NCBI GenBank assembly: GCA_021767525.1
Contig: JAASTF010000147.1
Location: forward strand, 1 to 7,408
Direction of reading: 5' to 3'
Origin: Paracoccaceae bacterium
GTDB taxonomy: Bacteria; Pseudomonadota; Alphaproteobacteria; Rhodobacterales; Rhodobacteraceae
DNA: 7,408 nt
The position numbers and the translations under genes were made by a program. The notes beneath the pieces were generated by a model. It did no database searches. It worked only from the letters and a program-made list of their open reading frames with translations, and was not told where the DNA came from. Every line of letters starts with the position of its first letter. Position 1 is the stretch's first letter. Below are positions 1 to 5,133 of the stretch, in pieces.

Positions 1-98
1 GAGTTTACACAAATCCCGCGCATAAATGATGCATTGCCGCACCAGTTTCTCCATGAAAACGCCCAAATGATTGTGTCATAATAAGAGGCGTCTTGAGG

Positions 99-127
99 AA
101 TTGGGCGAAAGAAGGCAACAATTGGGC
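99..127. repeat. 8-bp direct repeat AATTGGGC, 21-bp period, in the leader of the membrane-protein gene
   Basis: AATTGGGC occurs at 99-106 and again at 120-127, exactly 21 bp apart. A shortened copy, AATTGG, lies at 163-168, 43 bp further on, and a partial inverse (GCCCAA) at 61-66. Two helical turns between copies would place them on the same DNA face, as in an operator, but short repeats also arise by chance. The rest of 1-219 holds no gene I can support: one frame is open from 1 to 81 and ends in TAA, but its A/T-ending codons are unlike those of the neighbours. A CATAAT at 77-82 could be a -10 but lacks a good -35. Confidence 0.3.
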
Positions 128-219
128 AAGAATGAGGCAGCCCGCTGGCTACGGCGGCGTCAAATTGGAAAAAGGGCGTGGCATCGTATCACGTCTGGCC
201 AAGTTGAAGGGAACGGGCA

Positions 220-1080
220 GTGATCACCCAGCTGATCAACGCGCTTTTACGCGCCATCCTTGTGGCTGTGCTTGTCGCACTGCCCGCGCTTGTGCTGCCC
301 AGCACAAGCCATGATGGCACGCAGATCGTCGTGTTGGTCGCGCTTGTGGTCGCCCTGCTTGTGTTCCTGGAATACAACAGCGCCTATCCCAGCTTCGTGG
401 AATTCCGCTATGCCCCGCCGATCAACAGGCTGCGCTTCGGCGCGCTGTTCCTGACGGTCGCCGTCCTGTGCGCGGTCAGCACCAACCGCGGCGATGGCAC
501 GACGGTCAGCGCGATCGCGGCATCCGTCGCCGGCCTGACCGCCGATTGGCTGGACGTGCCGTTTTCGCCCGTGCGCCTGATGCAGCTGGTGCTGCCGCCG
601 GATGCGCCCGACCGGCTGGTGCAGGTCATGCGCGACACGGCCGGTTTTGCCTATTTCATGGCGTTGCTGATCGTTGCGGTGTTCTTTTTCCTTGTCCGCG
701 TCAAGGATTGGCCGGCGCGCAACGGCGCTTTCAATGTCTGGGTCAACCTGCCGCTTTTCGATCCGACAGCGGGCCGCGACGTGGTCACGCGGTTACAGCG
801 CCACGGTTTGATTAACCTTGTGTTAGGCTTCTTGCTGCCATTCTTGATCCCGGCGATCACCAAGATCGCCTCGGGCGTGATTGACCCGATGATCCTTAGA
901 AACCCGCAAACCCTGATCTGGGTCGTATCACTATGGGCACTTTTGCCGGCCGGCCTGATGATCCGTGGCATGGCGATGAACCGCATCGCGCAGATGATCC
1001 TGCAAAAACGCGAACGCGCCTATGCCGCCGCCGAGGCCGCGGATGGCGAGGGCGAGGCCGAGGGTTTGCAAACCGTCTGA
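220..1080 (+). CDS. Conserved-type polytopic membrane protein of unknown function
   Basis: This encodes a 286-residue inner-membrane protein. The start is GTG at 220, preceded by AAGGGA at 208-213 with about 6 nt spacing. Hydrophobic segments lie at about residues 8-27, 35-51, 72-88, 142-159, 197-219 and 230-250, so six membrane spans are likely. A roughly 50-residue loop (89-141) separates spans 3 and 4, and the acidic, Ala/Glu/Gly-rich tail (about 265-286) follows a basic stretch (QKRER), which suggests a cytoplasmic C-terminus. No catalytic motif or known transporter signature is visible and I do not recognise the family. Its stop TGA (1078-1080) overlaps the proposed CTG start of the next gene, so the two are probably one translationally coupled unit. 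A role beside the exported downstream protein is possible but unproven. Confidence 0.85.
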   Translation: MITQLINALLRAILVAVLVALPALVLPSTSHDGTQIVVLVALVVALLVFLEYNSAYPSFVEFRYAPPINRLRFGALFLTVAVLCAVSTNRGDGTTVSAIAASVAGLTADWLDVPFSPVRLMQLVLPPDAPDRLVQVMRDTAGFAYFMALLIVAVFFFLVRVKDWPARNGAFNVWVNLPLFDPTAGRDVVTRLQRHGLINLVLGFLLPFLIPAITKIASGVIDPMILRNPQTLIWVVSLWALLPAGLMIRGMAMNRIAQMILQKRERAYAAAEAADGEGEAEGLQTV

Positions 1081-2117
1081 TCCTTGGCCTGTTGCTGGCC
1101 CTGGCGCTTGCCCTTCCCGGTCGCGCCGAAACGATACGTATCGCCACCTTCAACGCCGAATTGACGCGCAAGGGCCCCGGCCTGTTGCTGCGCGACATCC
1201 GCAAGGGCCAAGACCGGCAGGTGGCGGCCATCGTCGGCCTGCTCTCGGCGTTGCGCCCCGACATCCTGCTGCTGCAAAATGTCGATCACGATGCCGGCCT
1301 TGCCACCGCGGGCGCGCTGCAAACCGCGCTCCAGCAGGCGGGGCTGCCGCTGGCGCATCTCTATGCCCCCGCGCCCAATACCGGCGTGCCGACCGGGTTA
1401 GACATGAACGGCGACGGCCGCCCGGGCCGCGCAGCCGATGCACAGGGCTATGGCCGCTTTCGTGGCGAGGGCGGGATGCTGCTGCTGTCGAAATTCCCCA
1501 TCGACGCCACCGCGGCGCGCGATTTCACCGGGCTTTTGTGGCGCGATCTGCCGGGCGCCACCTTGCCGCAAGTCAAAGGCGCGCCCTTTCCATCGGAACA
1601 AGCCCAGGCGGTGCAGCGGCTGTCTTCGGTCGGGCATTGGGCGGTGCCGATCGCCGCACCGGGCGGGCCGTTCTGGGTGCTGGCCTTCCATGCCAGCCCG
1701 CCCGTCTTCGATGGCCCCGAGGATCGCAATGGCCTGCGCAATGCCGATGAAATCAGGTTCTGGCAGGTGTTTCTGGACGGCGCGCTTGGCCCCGCGCCCG
1801 AGGCGCGCTTCGCCGTAATGGGCGTGGCCAATATCGATCCCGACCGTGGCAAGGGCCGCCGCCAGGCCATCCGCGCCCTGCTGGCCGATCCGCGCCTGCA
1901 CCCTCTGGCGCCGCAAGGCGCGCACGGCACCGCAACCGTCGATTGGAGCGATCTGGGCCTGGGCGCCATGCGTGTCAGCTACGTTTTGCCCTCGTCCGAC
2001 CTGATCGTGCGGGCCAGCGGCGTGGCCTGGCCCGGCCCTGACGACCCGCTGGCCCCCCATGCCCTTGCCGCCAGCCGCCACCGCCTGGTCTGGGCCGATA
2101 TCCAGATCACGCCCTAG
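1077..2117 (+). CDS. Exported endonuclease/exonuclease/phosphatase (EEP)-fold protein with altered active site
   Basis: With the proposed CTG start at 1077 this is 346 residues. It has an N-terminal hydrophobic export segment ending near PGRA-ET (residues 13-19), so a periplasmic or extracytoplasmic location is likely. The EEP fold is indicated by RIATFN (21-26), LLLQ (64-67), FHAS (204-207), MGVANIDP (248-255), VSYVLPS (300-306) and SRHRLVW (333-339). The retained residues are Asn26, His205, Asn252 and His335. The positions that are normally Glu (LQE), Asp (GDxN), Asp (hDY) and Asp (SDH) are Asn68, Val250, Ser301 and Arg334, so ordinary metal-dependent phosphodiesterase activity is doubtful. 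A DxNxDG calcium-loop-like motif lies at 109-114. The start is uncertain: the only ATG in this frame upstream is at 933, which would add 48 Arg-rich residues inside the previous gene. No ATG, GTG or TTG lies between 933 and 1077. GAGGG at 1060-1064 may be the Shine-Dalgarno sequence. Confidence 0.85.
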   Translation: MILGLLLALALALPGRAETIRIATFNAELTRKGPGLLLRDIRKGQDRQVAAIVGLLSALRPDILLLQNVDHDAGLATAGALQTALQQAGLPLAHLYAPAPNTGVPTGLDMNGDGRPGRAADAQGYGRFRGEGGMLLLSKFPIDATAARDFTGLLWRDLPGATLPQVKGAPFPSEQAQAVQRLSSVGHWAVPIAAPGGPFWVLAFHASPPVFDGPEDRNGLRNADEIRFWQVFLDGALGPAPEARFAVMGVANIDPDRGKGRRQAIRALLADPRLHPLAPQGAHGTATVDWSDLGLGAMRVSYVLPSSDLIVRASGVAWPGPDDPLAPHALAASRHRLVWADIQITP

Positions 2118-2977
2118 CGCAGCGGCGCAATCGCCTGCGCCAATGCCTCGTTCAGCGGCGTGTGCCGAAACCCCGGCACCAGCGCGGCAAAGCGTGCACC
2201 ATCCAGTTGCTGCGGCAGCGACCAGAGATAGCGCATTTCGAACATGCCCTTGATGAACGGCATGAACGGTTGCGCCAGGCGCAGCTGCCACCACGCCACC
2301 GGCTTTAGCCGCACGGGGCGGCCCGTGACCTGCGCCAGCGCCTCGGTCATCTGCTGCGCCGACAACGTGTAGCCGGGAAACGGGATATCCGCGAAACGTG
2401 GCAGCGTCTCGCGCGCCTCGGTCAGCGCCAGAAAGCCGCGCGCCACATCGGGCAGGAAAGCCCAGGCATGCGGCACGTCCATCGCCCCCGGATAGAGGAA
2501 GATGCCGCGCCCGATCCGCTTGGCCAGGATCTGGTCGAACCAATTGCCCGAGGGCACGGTATCCAGGTAATCGCCCGCACGTAGCAGGATCGTGCGCACG
2601 CCCTCGTCACGATAGGCGGCCTCCATCTCGATCCGCAGACGCCCCATCGGATTGGTGGCCGTGTGGGGCGTGGACTCGGTCCAGACCGGGCCGCTTTGGT
2701 CGCCGTAAATATAGACATTCCCGGGCAGCAGCACGGTGCAATCATGCCGCAAGGCCACGCGCCGCACCTGCGCATGTTGGGCGGCCAATTCATCAGCCCA
2801 GCGGTGATAGGGCGGGTTCCACCCCATCGCGATCACGTCGGCGCCTTCGGCCGCGCGGTCCAGGTCGTCGCGCCCCCGGTTGAACCCGCGCACCTGCCAT
2901 CCTGCCGCGGCAAAGGTTTCGGCGATGTTGCGCCCGAACCGGCCCGAGCCGCCCAGAACAAGGATCGTTTTGGTCAT
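2114..2977 (-). CDS. Atypical SDR / NAD(P)-dependent epimerase-like protein
   Basis: This is a 287-residue Rossmann-fold protein. The ATG at 2977-2975 is chosen because AAGGAG (2990-2985 on this strand) precedes it by 7 nt and because the dinucleotide motif then falls at the N-terminus. GGSGRFG (residues 9-15) is the GxxGxxG NAD(P)-binding loop, and NVYIYG (87-92) matches the strand-4/5 region of extended SDRs. The usual YxxxK dyad is not evident: the aligned stretch NPMGRLRIEME (109-119) has Met111 and Arg115 where Tyr and Lys would be expected, which places it among the atypical SDRs (epimerase/NmrA-like). The substrate cannot be told, and the protein may bind a dinucleotide without classic oxidoreductase chemistry. 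It is divergent from the LysR gene, which probably controls it, and convergent with the EEP gene, sharing the CTAG stop palindrome. Confidence 0.9.
   Translation of the reverse strand: MTKTILVLGGSGRFGRNIAETFAAAGWQVRGFNRGRDDLDRAAEGADVIAMGWNPPYHRWADELAAQHAQVRRVALRHDCTVLLPGNVYIYGDQSGPVWTESTPHTATNPMGRLRIEMEAAYRDEGVRTILLRAGDYLDTVPSGNWFDQILAKRIGRGIFLYPGAMDVPHAWAFLPDVARGFLALTEARETLPRFADIPFPGYTLSAQQMTEALAQVTGRPVRLKPVAWWQLRLAQPFMPFIKGMFEMRYLWSLPQQLDGARFAALVPGFRHTPLNEALAQAIAPLR
2117..2140 (+). terminator. Bulged stem-loop at the convergent junction of the EEP and SDR genes
   Basis: The stem GCGCA (2117-2121)/TGCGC (2136-2140) continues as GGCG (2124-2127)/CGCC (2132-2135), with a 2-nt bulge and a CAAT loop. 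It begins at the last base of the plus-strand stop and lies inside the SDR coding sequence. No T-run follows, so it is not a canonical intrinsic terminator. It could protect a 3' end or assist termination, or be incidental to GC-rich coding. Confidence 0.25.
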
Positions 2978-3009
2978 CTCATCTCTCCTTTTGGTGATCT
3001 GTGGGCAGG

Positions 3010-3054
3010 ATAGGCCACGACGCTGACGCATAGGAATTGACGAAAATCACCTAT
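3010..3054. promoter_or_regulatory. Candidate LysR operator: ATAGG, ATAGG, CCTAT boxes at 20-bp steps
   Basis: In the 94-bp divergent region, ATAGG occurs at 3010-3014 and 3030-3034, and its complement CCTAT at 3050-3054. The starts are exactly 20 bp apart. The last two form an inverted repeat with a 15-bp spacer, like the dyads bound by LysR dimers; the first is a further half-site close to the SDR start. The central boxes flank the -35 of the proposed lysR promoter, so binding could give autorepression as well as control of the SDR gene. This is inference from position and pattern; no binding data are available. Confidence 0.45.
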
Positions 3055-3064
3055 TGGGTATTCA
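3037..3064 (+). promoter_or_regulatory. Putative sigma-70-type promoter of the LysR gene
   Basis: TTGACG at 3037-3042 and TATTCA at 3059-3064 are separated by 16 bp and resemble -35 and -10 elements. Transcription would start around 3070-3072, at or next to the ATG at 3072. That would give a leaderless message, which agrees with the absence of any Shine-Dalgarno sequence in front of that ATG. Confidence 0.5.
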
Positions 3065-3071
3065 TTTTTGA

Positions 3072-3968
3072 ATGGACAGGCGCATCGACATTACCGACTG
3101 GTCGCTGATCCGCGCCTTTCTGGCGGTGGCGGAAACCGGGTCATTGTCGGCGGCGGCGCGACGGCTGGGCACCAGCCAGCCCACGCTGGGCCGCCAGATC
3201 AAAACGCTGGAGCGCCAGCTGGCCACCCAGCTTTTCACGCGCCACGCCCGCGGCCTGTCGCCAAGTGACCAGGGCCAGGCGCTGCTGCCCGCCGCCCGCG
3301 CCATGCAAGAGGCCGCCCACCAGCTTGGCCTGACGGCCGCGGGCCAGGCGCAAACCCTGCGCGGCACCGTGCGCATCACCGCCAGCCAGATCGTCTCGCA
3401 TTACCTGTTGCCGCCGATCCTGGCCCAGATCCGCCGGGCCGAGCCACAGATCACCATCGACCTGGCACCCAATGACAGCCCCGAAAACCTGCTGTTTCAA
3501 GAGGCCGACATCGCCGTGCGCATGTTCCGCTCGACCCAGCTGGATATCGTCACGCGGCACTTGGGCGACCTGCCCATCGTGATCTTTGCCAGCCGCGCCT
3601 ACCTGGATCGCCGCGGCCGCCCCCAAACGCCCGACGACCTGCTGACGCACGACCTGATCGGCTATGACCGGTCGGAACTGATCTTGCGGGGGATGCGCGA
3701 CGTGGGCTTTGACGCGACGCGCGACTGGTTCGCCCTGCGCAGCGACGACCAGGCGGCCTGTGTCGAGCTGGCCCGCGCGGGCTGCGGCATCGGCTTCGGG
3801 CAGCGCCACATCGTCGAAAACGATCCGCAGCTTGAGATCATCGAGCTGGGCATCGACCTGCCCGCCCTGCCCGTCTGGCTGGCCGCGCCCGAAACCACCC
3901 GCCGCAGCCCGCGCATCGCCCGCATCTGGGGGCTGTTGGAACACGGGCTGGCGCCCATGCTTTCTTGA
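3072..3968 (+). CDS. LysR-family transcriptional regulator
   Basis: This 298-residue protein is of normal length for the family. The N-terminal winged helix-turn-helix spans about residues 10-70: AFLAVAETGSLSAAARRLGT followed by SQPTLGRQIKTLE is the classic LysR recognition-helix region. A linker helix (about 70-90) and a periplasmic-binding-protein-like effector domain (about 95-295) follow. The ATG at 3072 is the first possible start, because an in-frame TGA lies immediately before it at 3069-3071 and the DNA-binding domain begins at once. No Shine-Dalgarno is visible, so leaderless translation is likely. It is transcribed divergently from the SDR gene, its probable target. Its ligand is unknown. 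leuB follows 61 bp downstream on the same strand; whether this regulator acts on leuB cannot be judged from the sequence. Confidence 0.95.
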   Translation: MDRRIDITDWSLIRAFLAVAETGSLSAAARRLGTSQPTLGRQIKTLERQLATQLFTRHARGLSPSDQGQALLPAARAMQEAAHQLGLTAAGQAQTLRGTVRITASQIVSHYLLPPILAQIRRAEPQITIDLAPNDSPENLLFQEADIAVRMFRSTQLDIVTRHLGDLPIVIFASRAYLDRRGRPQTPDDLLTHDLIGYDRSELILRGMRDVGFDATRDWFALRSDDQAACVELARAGCGIGFGQRHIVENDPQLEIIELGIDLPALPVWLAAPETTRRSPRIARIWGLLEHGLAPMLS

Positions 3969-3993
3969 CCCTTCCCGCGCCGGGCGCTACGCC
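3965..3993 (+). promoter_or_regulatory. Weak candidate promoter for leuB
   Basis: TTGACC (3965-3970) contains the lysR stop codon and is followed after 17 bp by TACGCC (3988-3993), a poor -10. If real, leuB would have its own start site about 30 bp before its ATG. No terminator is seen between lysR and leuB, so read-through from lysR is the alternative. Confidence 0.25.
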
Positions 3994-4029
3994 ACGCGCA
4001 ACGCTTTTGCAGACGAAGGACAGCAGAAC

Positions 4030-5133
4030 ATGACGAACCCCTCGCTTCTTATCCTGCCCGGTGACGGGATCGGCCCCGAAGTCATGACCGAGGTGCGCAA
4101 GATCATCGACTGGTTTGGCGCCAAGCGCGACCTGGTTTTCGATGTCAGCGAGGATCTGGTCGGCGGCTGCGCCTATGACAAGCACGGCACGCCCCTGCAT
4201 GACGACACGATGGCCAAGGCGCAAGAGGTCGACGCCGTTCTGCTGGGCGCCGTGGGCGGCCCGAAATACGACAGCCTGGATTTCAGCCTCAAGCCCGAGC
4301 GCGGCCTGCTGCGCCTGCGCAAGGAAATGGACCTTTACGCCAACCTGCGCCCGGCCCAGTGTTTCGACGCGCTGGCCGATTTCTCGTCGCTGAAAAAGGA
4401 CGTGGTCGCCGGGCTCGACATCATGATCGTGCGCGAGCTGACCTCGGGCGTCTATTTCGGCGAGCCGCGCGGCATCTTCGAAGAAGGCAACGAGCGTGTG
4501 GGCATCAACACCCAGCGCTATACCGAGTCGGAAATCGACCGCGTCGCGCGCTCGGCTTTTGAACTGGCGATGCGCCGGAACAAGAAACTGTGCTCGATGG
4601 AAAAGGGCAACGTAATGGAGTCGGGCGTGCTGTGGCGCGAGGTCGTGATCGAGGTCGGTAAGGATTACCCCGAGGTCGAGCTGAGCCACATGTATGCCGA
4701 CGCCGGCGCGATGCAGCTGACCCGCTGGCCCAAGCAGTTCGACGTGATCGTGACCGACAACCTGTTCGGCGACCTGCTGTCCGACCTGGCGGCGATGCTG
4801 ACCGGCAGCCTTGGCATGCTGCCCTCGGCCAGCCTGGGCGCACCGATGGAAAACGGCCGGCCCAAGGCGCTTTATGAACCCGTCCACGGCAGCGCGCCCG
4901 ACATCGCGGGCCAGGGCAAGGCCAACCCGATCGCCTGTATCCTGAGCTTTGCAATGGCGCTGCGCTACAGCTTTGACCAGGGGGCCGAAGCCGACCGTCT
5001 GGAACAGGCGGTCGAGGCGGTTCTGGCCCAGGGCCTGCGCACAGCCGACCTTCTGGGCGAAGAGGGCGTCACGCCAGTGTCGACCGCTGAAATGGGCGAT
5101 GCCATCGTCGCGGCGCTGGACGCCACGGTTTAA
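4030..5133 (+). CDS. leuB: 3-isopropylmalate dehydrogenase
   Basis: LeuB is the cytoplasmic NAD-dependent enzyme that oxidises and decarboxylates (2R,3S)-3-isopropylmalate to 2-oxoisocaproate, the third step of leucine biosynthesis. The protein is 367 residues, the expected length. ATG at 4030 follows GAAGGA (4015-4020) with 9 nt spacing and gives the standard N-terminus with LPGDGIGPEV (9-18). Other signatures are LLGAVGGPKY (71-80), substrate-binding arginines in RGLLRLRKE (91-99) and VREL (Arg135), Tyr142 in VYFGEPRG, Lys192, metal-binding Asp224 (YADAG), Asp248 and Asp252 in the family signature (244-263), and the adenine-binding region EPVHGSAPDIAGQGKANP (283-300). One oddity is KGN at 192-194, where I expect KAN. 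leuA, leuC and leuD are not in the window. The stop TAA shares TTAA with the convergent transporter gene. Confidence 0.98.
   Translation: MTNPSLLILPGDGIGPEVMTEVRKIIDWFGAKRDLVFDVSEDLVGGCAYDKHGTPLHDDTMAKAQEVDAVLLGAVGGPKYDSLDFSLKPERGLLRLRKEMDLYANLRPAQCFDALADFSSLKKDVVAGLDIMIVRELTSGVYFGEPRGIFEEGNERVGINTQRYTESEIDRVARSAFELAMRRNKKLCSMEKGNVMESGVLWREVVIEVGKDYPEVELSHMYADAGAMQLTRWPKQFDVIVTDNLFGDLLSDLAAMLTGSLGMLPSASLGAPMENGRPKALYEPVHGSAPDIAGQGKANPIACILSFAMALRYSFDQGAEADRLEQAVEAVLAQGLRTADLLGEEGVTPVSTAEMGDAIVAALDATV

Noticed and set aside
1..81. Possible C-terminal fragment of an upstream gene ending in TAA at 79-81
   Set aside because: Only 26 codons, with A/T-rich codon use unlike the rest of the window and no recognisable motif.
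93..314. Plus-strand 73-codon frame starting with TTG
   Set aside because: It overlaps the well-supported membrane gene in another frame and has no Shine-Dalgarno or domain.
933..1076. N-terminal extension of the EEP protein from the ATG at 933
   Set aside because: It lies inside the upstream gene, encodes an Arg/Gly-rich stretch ahead of a signal-like segment, and lacks a Shine-Dalgarno. It is kept only as an alternative start.
1398..2543. Minus-strand open frame of 381 codons
   Set aside because: It lies across the EEP and SDR genes in the wrong frame. It is a GC-rich shadow with an Arg/Ala/Gly-biased composition and no domain.
2978..3031. Extension of the SDR protein to the ATG at 3031
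   Set aside because: It would place 18 residues before the Rossmann loop and put coding sequence over the strong AAGGAG.
3709..4029. Extension of leuB upstream of 4030
   Set aside because: It is the out-of-frame 3' part of lysR. The family N-terminus and a good Shine-Dalgarno fix the start at 4030.
3838..4887. Minus-strand open frame of 349 codons
   Set aside because: It is antisense to leuB, which is certain; the composition (His, Gln and Val runs) is typical of a shadow.
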